Positions 1 through 6,934 of a DNA stretch of 12,803 nucleotides are shown piece by piece. Made by a program: the position numbers and the translations under genes. The notes beneath the pieces are model-generated. The model was not told the origin of the DNA. It was given only the letters and a program-made list of their open reading frames with translations, and searched no databases. The DNA is from JAFGSG01 sp964626055 (GTDB lineage: Bacteria > Spirochaetota > UBA4802 > JAFGDQ01), in NCBI GenBank assembly GCA_964626055.1, contig CAZVDF010000074.1, positions 1 to 12,803 on the forward strand, written 5' to 3'. The stretch's first letter is position 1; every line of letters starts with the position of its first letter.

Positions 1-991
1 TCATATCCTCTCTGTCCTGGTTAAGGTATTTATATGCATTAAGTTTCGGAAGAGCAATGGGATAATGAACTCCTGTCTGAACATTGTTTTCTGATAAATA
101 TTTCTGGAGTCTGTCTCTCTCTCTGGTTCTGATAACAAAAAGATGATACACATGTTTAGCCCATTCTGCCCGAACAGGCAGTATTACATCACCCACACCC
201 TTCAGCTTTTCGAGATATAAGTCTGCAATTTTTATTCTTGCATCAGTCCATGAATCCAGATGTTTCAGCTTGGCACTGAGAATTGCAGCCTGAAGTCCGT
301 CAAGTCTGGAATTGCGGCCTTCAAACTCATGGTTATATTTTTCAATTCTGCCGTGATTTGCAATCATCCGACATTTTTTTGCCAGAAATTCATCATTGGT
401 TACAATTGCCCCTGCATCCCCATATGCACCCAGGTTCTTTCCGGGGTAAAAACTGAATGTGCCTATATCTCCAATAGCTCCAACTCTCCGTCCTTTATAT
501 TCAGCTCCGTGTGCCTGTGCGCAATCTTCAATCACTTTCAGATTATGTTTTTTCGTTATTTCCAAAACAGCATCCATATCACATGGATGCCCGTAAAGAT
601 GAACTGTTATGACAGCAGATGTTCTATTAGTAATTTTTTTCTTTAAATCATCAGTTGAGATTGTATAATTATCAGAGTTGCAATCGCAAAAGACAACATG
701 ATGCCCGGTTCTCGTAACTGCTTCACTACTGGCTATAAATGAATTTGCAGGAACAATAATTTCACTACCTGCAGGAAGGTCAAGAGACTCAATAGCTATT
801 TCTATGGCATCAGTACCGTTGCCAACTCCTACGCAGTAACCGGTCTGCTGATATTTGGCAAAATTTTTCTCAAAGTTCTCCATATACTTTCCGCCAATAA
901 AACCCGCGTCGTTTATTACAGAATGAATGGCTGTTTCTATATCATTTTTAATTGAGTCATACTGTTTCTGTAGATCTAAAAATTTAACCAT
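1..991 (-). CDS. DegT/DnrJ/EryC1/StrS family PLP-dependent sugar aminotransferase, C-terminus cut by window edge
   Basis: Transfers an amino group, normally from glutamate, to a keto group of a nucleotide-linked sugar; cytoplasmic. The 330 residues present (start ATG at 991-989) cover most of a family whose members are about 365-380 long, so only the C-terminal tail lies outside the window. Visible motifs: GNGTDAIEIA near residues 58-67 (phosphate-binding region), EDCAQAHGA at 155-163 with the cofactor-ring Asp156, FSFYPGKNLGAYGDAG at about 179-194 with the PLP Schiff-base Lys185, and NSRLDGLQAA at 227-236. It lies 17 bp after the acyltransferase and is the last operon gene visible. Its Shine-Dalgarno is weak. 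FdtB/QdtB-type (dTDP-3-amino sugars) and WlbC/WbpE-type (UDP-3-amino-uronic acids) enzymes share these motifs. The dehydrogenase neighbour favours the latter pathway logic, but the substrate is inferred, not seen. Confidence 0.93.
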   Translation of the reverse strand, partial: MVKFLDLQKQYDSIKNDIETAIHSVINDAGFIGGKYMENFEKNFAKYQQTGYCVGVGNGTDAIEIAIESLDLPAGSEIIVPANSFIASSEAVTRTGHHVVFCDCNSDNYTISTDDLKKKITNRTSAVITVHLYGHPCDMDAVLEITKKHNLKVIEDCAQAHGAEYKGRRVGAIGDIGTFSFYPGKNLGAYGDAGAIVTNDEFLAKKCRMIANHGRIEKYNHEFEGRNSRLDGLQAAILSAKLKHLDSWTDARIKIADLYLEKLKGVGDVILPVRAEWAKHVYHLFVIRTRERDRLQKYLSENNVQTGVHYPIALPKLNAYKYLNQDREDM

Positions 992-1008
992 TTGCTTGCC
1001 ATCTCTGT

Positions 1009-1602
1009 TTAATAATGTATTTTTCTGATTATTTTTGCAGGATTTCCGGCCATTATTACATCCGACCCTACATCCTTAACTACAACACTGCCTGCACCAA
1101 TCAGTGAATTAACTCCAATTTCAATTCCGGGAAGCAGAGTTGAATTTGCACCTATTTTTGCTTTTCTTCTTATTGTTGCACCTTTTAATTCGTTTTTTGC
1201 ATTTTCAGATCGAGGATATTTTGCATTTGTTATTACAACATTGGGGCCAATCCAGCAGTCATCTTCAAGCGTAGTATATTCCGGCACAAATGCCTGACTG
1301 TGTATTCTGACATTGTTCCCTATATTAACATGATGTTCAACCACACTCAAAGTACCTATGCTTACATTATCACCGATTGTATTTAATTCCCTTATATTTG
1401 CTTTATTGCCAGTCTGAAAGTTAATCCCTATTACATTCCCTGCATAAATTACAGTATGGGATCTTATATATGCATTATCCATTATAATAGTTTCTTCGTT
1501 ATTATATCCTTTGAAGGGAGCACCTATTATGCAATAATCCTCAATAATAACGTTTTTACCCAATTTAACATTTGGATATATAATGGCTGTATTTGCAGTC
1601 AT
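1009..1602 (-). CDS. Hexapeptide-repeat sugar N-acyltransferase (left-handed beta-helix)
   Basis: Predicted to acylate (probably acetylate) an amino group on a nucleotide sugar using acyl-CoA; trimeric, cytoplasmic. The 197 residues are almost entirely imperfect [LIV]-G-x4 hexapeptide repeats: IYPNVKLGKNVIIED near the N-terminus, a middle block around IGDNVSIGTLSVVEHHVNIG (about 77-96), and a C-terminal block with IGANSTLLPGIEIG and LIGAGSVVVKDV followed by the usual AGNPAKIIRK ending. The His pair in VVEHHVNIG is a candidate catalytic or CoA-site position. The start codon overlaps the stop of the upstream dehydrogenase by 4 nt (ATGA, 1599-1602), suggesting translational coupling. Between a C3 dehydrogenase and a PLP aminotransferase it fits a WlbB/WbpD-like or QdtC/FdtC-like 3-N-acetyltransferase role. 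Family is certain; substrate is inferred from context. Confidence 0.92.
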   Translation of the reverse strand: MTANTAIIYPNVKLGKNVIIEDYCIIGAPFKGYNNEETIIMDNAYIRSHTVIYAGNVIGINFQTGNKANIRELNTIGDNVSIGTLSVVEHHVNIGNNVRIHSQAFVPEYTTLEDDCWIGPNVVITNAKYPRSENAKNELKGATIRRKAKIGANSTLLPGIEIGVNSLIGAGSVVVKDVGSDVIMAGNPAKIIRKIHY

Positions 1603-2657
1603 TTAATCCCCAGTTTGCATTTATTTGGATAGAATTTAAGAAAGACTTCTTTTCCTGTTTCAATTGATTCATATAAAGCATTAATTAATTCCAGACTTTT
1701 TCTTCCTTCCAGTCCGTCTACAAGGTGCTTCTTATTATTTACAATACAGTCAATTATATGATTATAGTAGGCTTTATGCCCGAATCCATATACGTCAGGA
1801 GGATTAACAGAAAATTTTTCAAGAACTTCATGATCGCCAGTCTCTTCTTCAGAAAAATTCCATATTTTCATTTGATTAACGGCAAAACCGCCAATTTCCA
1901 CTGTTCCCTTCTCACCGAGAATTGAAACTGCACCCTCTAAATCTTTCGGACGAGTAGCAGTTGTAGCTTCAATAATACCCAGCGCTCCGTTTTTAAATCT
2001 TAAGGTTGCAACAGCTGTATCTTCAGCTTCTATATTGACAAGAGCTGTAGTACTTTTTGCAAAAACACTCTCAACTTCACCCATAAGCCATTCAAGCAGA
2101 TCTATATGGTGGCTTGCCTGGTTTGTAAGAACTCCTCCATCAAGAGCCCATGTTCCTCTCCAGCTATCCTGATCATAATACTTCTGGTCTCTGCACCATC
2201 TCACACGGATTGTACCGAGTACCAGTTTACCAAACCTTTCCTTATCCATTGCCTCCTTCAATTTAATAACCGGTACATTAAACCTGTTCTGCTTGACAAC
2301 AAAAAGTCTTATATTATTTCTATCGCATGCTTTAATCATGTCGTCCGCATCAGTTAAAGTTAAAGCCATCGGTTTTTCAACTATTACATGCTTCCCGTAT
2401 TTTGACAGGTTTATTACATGCTCGGCATGGTTACCGCTTGGAGTCAGTACAGAAACAATATCTATATCCTCCTTTTGCATCATCTGATCCATATCTGTAT
2501 AATATGGGACATTGAATAATTTACTAAACTCTTTTGCCTTTTCTTCTATATTATCACAAACTGCCACGAGTTTTGAATCATTTATCTGATTATTTCCTAG
2601 CAGTTCCGCATGCCTTTTTGCGATTCTGCCACAGCCAACTAATGCAAATTTAAACAT
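1599..2657 (-). CDS. Gfo/Idh/MocA family NAD(P)-dependent sugar-nucleotide dehydrogenase (WlbA/WbpB-like)
   Basis: Predicted to oxidise a hydroxyl of a nucleotide sugar to the keto form that the neighbouring aminotransferase would use. The N-terminal Rossmann fold begins FALVGCGRIAKRHAELL (residues 3-19) with the dinucleotide-binding GCGRIA loop. EKPMAL (about 94-99) holds the conserved Lys of the EKP motif, and SHHIDLLEWLMG (about 182-193) holds the conserved His pair/Asp of the catalytic region, inside a C-terminal alpha/beta domain. The full length of 352 is normal for the family. A GAGG-like ribosome site (GAGGTAGAAG) precedes the ATG; the upstream glycosyltransferase ends 11 bp earlier and the downstream acyltransferase overlaps by 4 nt. 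The set dehydrogenase, acyltransferase, aminotransferase matches the UDP-diacetamido-uronic acid pathway (WlbA/B/C, WbpB/D/E). The exact substrate cannot be read from sequence, and a UDP-GlcNAc 6-dehydrogenase is not in this window. Confidence 0.93.
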   Translation of the reverse strand: MFKFALVGCGRIAKRHAELLGNNQINDSKLVAVCDNIEEKAKEFSKLFNVPYYTDMDQMMQKEDIDIVSVLTPSGNHAEHVINLSKYGKHVIVEKPMALTLTDADDMIKACDRNNIRLFVVKQNRFNVPVIKLKEAMDKERFGKLVLGTIRVRWCRDQKYYDQDSWRGTWALDGGVLTNQASHHIDLLEWLMGEVESVFAKSTTALVNIEAEDTAVATLRFKNGALGIIEATTATRPKDLEGAVSILGEKGTVEIGGFAVNQMKIWNFSEEETGDHEVLEKFSVNPPDVYGFGHKAYYNHIIDCIVNNKKHLVDGLEGRKSLELINALYESIETGKEVFLKFYPNKCKLGIK

Positions 2658-2668
2658 CTTCTACCTCA

Positions 2669-3811
2669 TCATTTAAATTTTTTTGTAACGGGTCCCAGTT
2701 TTTTATGCCAGGAAAAATTTTCTTCAGCATATTTCCTCATAAGATGAGAATATTCTTTTATTTTAATTGAGTTATAAAAACCTATTATATCATCAATGTT
2801 AACAGCGGTTTCATCTGAAACAATTTTATATAAAAAAGGAAAGTTGCCAATAAATCCGTCATCCTCTCCCTCCATTATGAAAGGTATCCCTCTTGCGCAA
2901 TATTCCCTCGATTTAAGAGTTGATGATTTCTTGATCCCCATCCTATGCCAGCCTATAGTACTGACTGCTACATGAGCACTATTAAAAATTATATCAAGTT
3001 CTTTGCCTGTTTTAGATCCGTGAAAGATAATTGAATCTTTCACATCTAAATCCTGCGCCAAATCTATCAGTCTGGTTTTTTCCTTCCCGTCTCCGACAAT
3101 ATGAAATAAAATATTCTTTTTTTTATTCTTCTTCTTATGCTCATAAATCCCTTTAATTACCCGATCATATCCGTGCCAGTATCCCAAGCCTGCAACGGCT
3201 ATTAAGCTAAATTGTTCTTCTGGAAATTCTTTTCTTTTCTTAACCGGTATTTCTTTTAAAGAAATACCGTTCTCAATATTTAATGCATCTATATTAAAGA
3301 TTTGCTCCTGGGCCGTATAAGTAACAGCGTAATTGATATATCTTTTTAGTTTTTTTCTGAAATATCTATCCATGGGTAACAAAATTTTTTTTATTATAGA
3401 TTCCTGTTTCCAGTTCAGATCATATGGAAAAGTGGGAAACTCTAAAAATATTTTGCATCCAGGAAACATCCTCTTTACTTTTTTTAAAAAAAGAATAAAT
3501 GTAATATCTGATATTTTATAACGCAGGTAAATTACATCAGGAGGTGTTTCTTTAAATAGAGGCTCTATACTGTTATAAAATAACAAATGCTTAAAAAAAA
3601 GAAATCTGAATTCAGATATTGTAAACTTTTCAATTATACTATTATGATAATTTTCTGCCAGTAATGAGTTATTTTCTGAATAAACAAAAGTAAGGTCGAA
3701 ACCAGCTTTTATTACAGCTTCAATCTGTCCGTAAAACTTATTAAAAAAACCTAAATCATTTTTATTGAATTTATTATTTCTGACTAAATAATAGACCCTT
3801 AAGTTATCCAT
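2669..3811 (-). CDS. GT4-like GT-B fold glycosyltransferase
   Basis: Predicted to transfer a sugar from a nucleotide donor onto a lipid-linked or oligosaccharide acceptor during surface glycan assembly, on the cytoplasmic face of the membrane. The 380 residues are typical for the fold. The N-terminal half is the acceptor domain. The C-terminal donor domain shows VAGLGYWHGYDRVIKGI (about 206-222), HIVGDGKEK (about 237-245), HGSKTGKEL (264-272) and SREYCARGIPFIMEGEDD (about 301-318), which resembles the donor-binding E/G-rich region of GT4 enzymes. No signal peptide or transmembrane helix is evident. It is the first gene of the minus-strand operon, with an AGGA ribosome site about 10 nt upstream, and ends 11 bp before the dehydrogenase. 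It is more AT-rich than dnaG/rpoD, as is common for glycan loci. Donor and linkage are unknown. Confidence 0.9.
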   Translation of the reverse strand: MDNLRVYYLVRNNKFNKNDLGFFNKFYGQIEAVIKAGFDLTFVYSENNSLLAENYHNSIIEKFTISEFRFLFFKHLLFYNSIEPLFKETPPDVIYLRYKISDITFILFLKKVKRMFPGCKIFLEFPTFPYDLNWKQESIIKKILLPMDRYFRKKLKRYINYAVTYTAQEQIFNIDALNIENGISLKEIPVKKRKEFPEEQFSLIAVAGLGYWHGYDRVIKGIYEHKKKNKKKNILFHIVGDGKEKTRLIDLAQDLDVKDSIIFHGSKTGKELDIIFNSAHVAVSTIGWHRMGIKKSSTLKSREYCARGIPFIMEGEDDGFIGNFPFLYKIVSDETAVNIDDIIGFYNSIKIKEYSHLMRKYAEENFSWHKKLGPVTKKFK

Positions 3812-3850
3812 TCAATTAATTATCCTGCAAATGTGACCTTGAAAATCCTC

Positions 3851-3879
3851 TATATAAATAACCATCTTTACCTGACCAA
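3851..3879 (-). promoter_or_regulatory. Weak candidate promoter for the glycosyltransferase operon
   Basis: On the minus strand, TTGGTC (3879-3874) is followed after 17 bp by TATATA (3856-3851), giving a predicted start about 33 nt before the ATG at 3811. The -35 matches consensus at only about half its positions, so this is a weak call based on position and spacing. Confidence 0.25.
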
Positions 3880-3892
3880 CAATAAAAATATG

Positions 3893-3975
3893 TTTCAAGG
3901 CGTTATCGATTTGCTTCGCAAATCGATAGGCTTATATCCTCGACGTCGTAGACGTCAAGGTATTACGCCTTGAAA
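3893..3975. repeat. Nested palindrome: outer stem closing over two hairpins (element A)
   Basis: The outer arms TTTCAAGGCGT (3893-3903) and ACGCCTTGAAA (3965-3975) are a perfect 11-bp inverted repeat. Between them lie two separate hairpins. The first has an 11-bp perfect stem (3904-3914 with 3918-3928) and the 3-nt loop TTC. The second has a 10-bp stem (3938-3947 with 3951-3960) with one mismatch, loop GTA, and core GACGTC on both sides. The whole folds as a three-way junction. It is intergenic between divergent genes and has no T-run after the hairpins, so it is not a standard intrinsic terminator. It could be a small non-autonomous repeat element; no clear target duplication flanks it. Confidence 0.85.
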
Positions 3976-4143
3976 TAAAGAATTAATAATATTAATCAAG
4001 ATATTTAACAATAGCATAAATAATGATATAACACCCGAGTCAAGAATAATATTAGTACTTATTTCAGTTGATAAATAACGCTTCTCCTAAAAAATACTTG
4101 CCTATTAAAAGTAATTATTGTCCTCTCATAATAGGTACCAGCC

Positions 4144-5007
4144 ATGAAAAAACAAAAATCTCAAATCATTAAAACAACCGCCGGTACAGATCTCTTCTGC
4201 ATTTTCGGCAACCCGGTAAAGCATACTTTATCGCCTGTTATGCATAACGCTTCTTTCAAAAAATTGGGCATGGATTCATTCTTCACTGCCTTTGAAGTCG
4301 GAAATATAAAGAACGCAATATCTGCCATGAAATCCTTAAACATACGCGGAGCAAGCGTAACAATTCCTTTTAAAATTCAGGCAGCTAAATATGTCGATAA
4401 GCTCGATCCGCTTGCCCGTCAGATCGGCTCGATCAATACCCTTTTAAACAAAAACGGCAAAATATACGGATACAATACAGACGGTATCGGAGCATTGGAA
4501 GCACTTAAAAAAAACAAAGTAAAAATAAAAGGATCACGCATTCTTCTCCTCGGCAACGGTGGATCCGCAAGAGCTATTGCCTTTACACTTTTAGCAAAAG
4601 GCGCAGATATTACTATTGCAGGCAGAAATAAAAAAAATATATTAAAACTTATAAATGACATAAAAAAGAAATATAAGAATATAGATTATATTCTTATGAA
4701 TAAAATAGATAAAGATTACATGAACAATATCAACGTTATAATAAACAGCACTCCTGTCGGGATGACTCCGGATGTAGACAATATCCCTATTGATCCGGGG
4801 CTTATTTTAAAAAAGCACGCGGTTTTTGATATTGTATATTCACCGCATAATACCAAACTGCTTAAAGCAGCAAAAAGTAAAGGATGTAAAATAGTCCACG
4901 GAATTGAAATGCTTTTAAATCAGGGCGCAAAGCAGTTCGAGATATGGACAGGCAGAAAAGCGCCGTTGCCTGCAATGCAGAAAGCAGTCACAAAGTTTTT
5001 AAAGTAG
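4144..5007 (+). CDS. aroE: Shikimate dehydrogenase AroE
   Basis: Reduces 3-dehydroshikimate to shikimate with NADPH in the aromatic amino acid/chorismate pathway; cytoplasmic. The 287 residues are full length, with about 15 extra N-terminal residues before the usual start of the fold. Substrate domain: FGNPVKHTLSPVMHN (21-35), where the first Ser of the usual SLS/SxS shikimate-binding motif is Thr28; SVTIPFK (71-77) with catalytic Lys77; NTDG (111-114) with catalytic Asp113. NADPH domain: LLGNGGSARA (about 135-144) and NSTPVGM (201-207). The C-terminal GIEMLLNQGAKQFEIWTG (253-270) is the standard closing motif. The ribosome site is weak (AGGT about 8 nt before the ATG). The Ser-to-Thr change is conservative and the other key residues are intact, so the enzyme is probably active. 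It is followed 105 bp later by a toxin-antitoxin pair. Confidence 0.96.
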   Translation: MKKQKSQIIKTTAGTDLFCIFGNPVKHTLSPVMHNASFKKLGMDSFFTAFEVGNIKNAISAMKSLNIRGASVTIPFKIQAAKYVDKLDPLARQIGSINTLLNKNGKIYGYNTDGIGALEALKKNKVKIKGSRILLLGNGGSARAIAFTLLAKGADITIAGRNKKNILKLINDIKKKYKNIDYILMNKIDKDYMNNINVIINSTPVGMTPDVDNIPIDPGLILKKHAVFDIVYSPHNTKLLKAAKSKGCKIVHGIEMLLNQGAKQFEIWTGRKAPLPAMQKAVTKFLK

Positions 5008-5074
5008 CAGAAATTTATAACAATTTAATCCATTTACACTGCTAACAGAGCTTTAAATTCAAAATATTTTTAGT

Positions 5075-5103
5075 TTGACACTTCAAAAAGAAATAATTAC
5101 TTT
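5075..5103 (+). promoter_or_regulatory. Candidate promoter for hicAB, near-leaderless transcript
   Basis: A perfect -35 TTGACA (5075-5080) is followed after 17 bp by TACTTT (5098-5103), a poor -10. The predicted start falls just before the hicA ATG at 5113. hicA has no recognisable Shine-Dalgarno (the preceding bases are T-rich), so a leaderless or nearly leaderless message would be consistent. The -10 weakness keeps this low. Confidence 0.3.
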
Positions 5104-5112
5104 TTCTGTATT

Positions 5113-5379
5113 ATGGGCATATACGATAAACTTCTTCTTAAAATATTGACGGGGAAATCAGATGCCGATATACCCTTTGACGCTTTATGCTCTTTGTTGA
5201 AAAAATTTCATTTTACCGAACGAATTCATGGAGATCATCACATCTTTACAAAAAATGAAATAGCAGAAATTATCAATCTGCAGCCTATTGGTTCAAAATC
5301 CAAACCATATCAGGTAAGACAAGTCCGTAATCTGATCATTCGATATGCATTGAAACTGGAGGGTAAGAATGATAAATAA
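5113..5379 (+). CDS. hicA: HicA family toxin (mRNA interferase-like, dsRBD fold)
   Basis: Small basic protein of the YcfA/HicA family, which cleaves RNA and is held inactive by HicB. Of its 88 residues, 16-80 carry the family pattern of this longer HicA subgroup: KSDADIPFDALCSLLKK, then RIHGDHHIF (37-45), then INLQPIGSKSKPYQVRQVRN (about 54-73). His42 in GDHH is the likely catalytic His; Asp41 stands where many HicA proteins have Ser, a variant I cannot judge functionally. No ribosome site precedes the ATG, whereas the downstream hicB has a strong one, an arrangement that would favour antitoxin over toxin synthesis. The gene overlaps hicB by 11 nt. The pair sits between two housekeeping genes, aroE and folC, and looks like an accessory insertion. 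Confidence 0.82.
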   Translation: MGIYDKLLLKILTGKSDADIPFDALCSLLKKFHFTERIHGDHHIFTKNEIAEIINLQPIGSKSKPYQVRQVRNLIIRYALKLEGKNDK

Positions 5380-5581
5380 ATATGAAATATTAATTTACTG
5401 GAGTCAGGAAGATAAGCGATTTATTGCCGAAGTCCCGGAATTACCCGGTTGTATGGCTGATGGAAAGACACATAAAGAAGCCCTTGAAAACGTAGAAATT
5501 ATTATGCAGGAATGGATAGATACTGCTATTCAATTAAAACGTAATATTCCTAAGGCTAAAGGAAAATTGATGTATGCCTGA
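5369..5581 (+). CDS. hicB: HicB family antitoxin, short form
   Basis: The 70-residue protein is essentially only the HicB RNase-H-like domain: it starts YEILIYWSQEDKRFIAEVPE and continues LPGCMADGKTHKEALENVE, the characteristic PELPGC-x-A-x-G-x-T-x-x-EAL-x-N pattern. The C-terminal helix-turn-helix or ribbon-helix-helix DNA-binding domain found in longer HicB antitoxins is absent, so classical operator autoregulation through HicB is not evident. A strong ribosome site, GGAGGG (5358-5363), lies inside the hicA coding region 5 nt before the ATG. The start overlaps the 3' end of hicA by 11 nt. Function is inferred from pairing with HicA and from the family pattern. Confidence 0.85.
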   Translation: MINKYEILIYWSQEDKRFIAEVPELPGCMADGKTHKEALENVEIIMQEWIDTAIQLKRNIPKAKGKLMYA

Positions 5582-5606
5582 TTTTTATTTTATTTAATAA
5601 TGCTTG

Positions 5607-6932
5607 ATGAATCCATCGATTAAAAAATTAGACATTCTTATCAACAATGAAAGATCGGCCAATAATTTCAATAATTATAATCTGAACGATATTAAAAAAT
5701 TATTAGCGATATTCGGGAATCCTCATAAAAAAATCAAAACAATACACATCGCGGGTACAAACGGCAAAGGCTCTGTCGCTCACATGCTTAACAGCATTTT
5801 TATCGCGTCCGGTAAAAAAGCCGGGCTTTACACATCGCCTCATCTTATAAGGATCACAGAGAGAATAAAAATAAACGACAAAGAGATCCCGGCAGATGTT
5901 TTATCGAAATATGCTGATGAACTATTTGCAGTTCTTGATAAAAATACAAAACTCCGGCCTACTTACTTCGACGCTCTTACGCTGATCGCGTTCAGATATT
6001 TCTGTGAAGAAAAAACAGATATTGCGATAATAGAGACAGGGCTCGGCGGAAGGCTGGACTCTACAAATGTAATACATCCCGGGGTCTCGGTAATAACCGA
6101 CATTGCCCTTGACCACATGCACATACTTGGCAAAACAATTCAAAAAATCGCCGCTGAAAAGGCCGGGATTATTAAAAGAAATTCTTTTGTCGTAACTTCC
6201 AACAGGGATAAACGAATTCAGAAAATACTTTTAAAAAAATCAAAAGAAATGCATTCCGAACTTTACATTATGAGCAAGGATTTCGGTACAGAAAATGCGG
6301 AAATATCGCCGGATAAAATAAAGTTCGATTTTTCAATTAAATGGAAAAATAAAAAATCGATGCAGGATATTCGTGCAATAAAGAATATCGGGCTAAGGGT
6401 CCCGGGCGCGTTTCAGATTGCAAACGCGTCTCTCACGGTCACGGCATCCCTCTTACTAAGAAAGTCCGGCATCGTAATTACCGAACGCGACATACGCAAA
6501 GGGCTTCTCGCAGTAAAAATCCCCGGACGCTTCGAGATGCTTTGCCGGCGTCCGCTTATCGTATTCGATCCGGCGCATAATCCAGCCGCGTTAAAAGCCA
6601 CTCTCGAAGCTCTCAAAGCGCGGTATCCTCGAAAAAAATACAGCGCGCTTGTATCTTTCATGACAGATAAAGATTTTACTTCCATGTTCAATATCCTTCG
6701 GAAAAATTTTACAAAAAATATAATTTATTATGAGCTTAACGATAGCAGATGTTTAAAAATCCAGGGAAATAATTCTTCAGGCATAAAATCGATTCGCAGG
6801 GGAATAATCCCGGTAAATAATTTTAAAGACTTAAAAAAAGCCGTATCCGCTTCTTTCGAGTCCGATTCGCTGCTTTTTATTACAGGAACTTTCAGACTAT
6901 ATCCGGTTGCGCGAAAACTGTGCAGGTCGTGA
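5607..6932 (+). CDS. folC: Bifunctional folylpolyglutamate/dihydrofolate synthase FolC
   Basis: Adds glutamate to folates (and in most bacteria makes dihydrofolate from dihydropteroate) using ATP; cytoplasmic, Mur-ligase-like fold. The 441 residues are full length. Visible motifs: P-loop AGTNGKGSV (about 49-57), YTSPHL (75-80), ETGLGGRLDSTN (143-154), ITDIALDHMHILG (about 163-175), IAAEKAGIIKR (about 181-191), then the C-terminal domain with GRFEM and VFDPAHNPAAL. I chose ATG at 5607; the TTG at 5604 is in frame and would add one residue. An ATG at 5600 is out of frame and closes after seven codons. No strong ribosome site is visible. It begins 25 bp after hicB, so hicAB-folC may be co-transcribed, or folC may rely on read-through from aroE. 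The C-terminal half is visibly more GC-rich than the start. Confidence 0.96.
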   Translation: MNPSIKKLDILINNERSANNFNNYNLNDIKKLLAIFGNPHKKIKTIHIAGTNGKGSVAHMLNSIFIASGKKAGLYTSPHLIRITERIKINDKEIPADVLSKYADELFAVLDKNTKLRPTYFDALTLIAFRYFCEEKTDIAIIETGLGGRLDSTNVIHPGVSVITDIALDHMHILGKTIQKIAAEKAGIIKRNSFVVTSNRDKRIQKILLKKSKEMHSELYIMSKDFGTENAEISPDKIKFDFSIKWKNKKSMQDIRAIKNIGLRVPGAFQIANASLTVTASLLLRKSGIVITERDIRKGLLAVKIPGRFEMLCRRPLIVFDPAHNPAALKATLEALKARYPRKKYSALVSFMTDKDFTSMFNILRKNFTKNIIYYELNDSRCLKIQGNNSSGIKSIRRGIIPVNNFKDLKKAVSASFESDSLLFITGTFRLYPVARKLCRS

Positions 6933-6934
6933 TC

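Larger units (their letters stand above)
3812..4143. other. Divergent intergenic region between the glycan operon and aroE
   Basis: This 332-bp gap separates the leftward glycosyltransferase from the rightward aroE. It holds a weak candidate leftward promoter (3851-3879) and a nested palindrome (3893-3975). The AT-rich remainder (3976-4143) contains short ATTAAT repeats and no convincing rightward -35/-10 pair for aroE; the best -35-like word, TTGATA at 4068-4073, has no good -10 at the right distance. I see no ORF with a ribosome site, no tRNA and no mobile-element gene here. Confidence 0.7.

Noticed and set aside
260..646. 128-codon plus-strand open frame at the left end
   Set aside because: Antisense to the aminotransferase, whose PLP motifs are clear; Cys/Phe/Ser-rich with no ribosome site.
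3893..3975. Integron attC site, retron RNA or tRNA-like fold
   Set aside because: No AAC/GTT core-site pair typical of attC, no integrase or reverse transcriptase nearby, and no T-loop or anticodon features.
4068..4096. TTGATA as the aroE promoter -35
   Set aside because: No acceptable -10 lies 16-18 bp downstream; the sequence there is a run of A.
5600..5623. ATG at 5600 as the folC start
   Set aside because: It is out of frame with folC and reaches a stop after seven codons; ATG at 5607 opens the folC frame.
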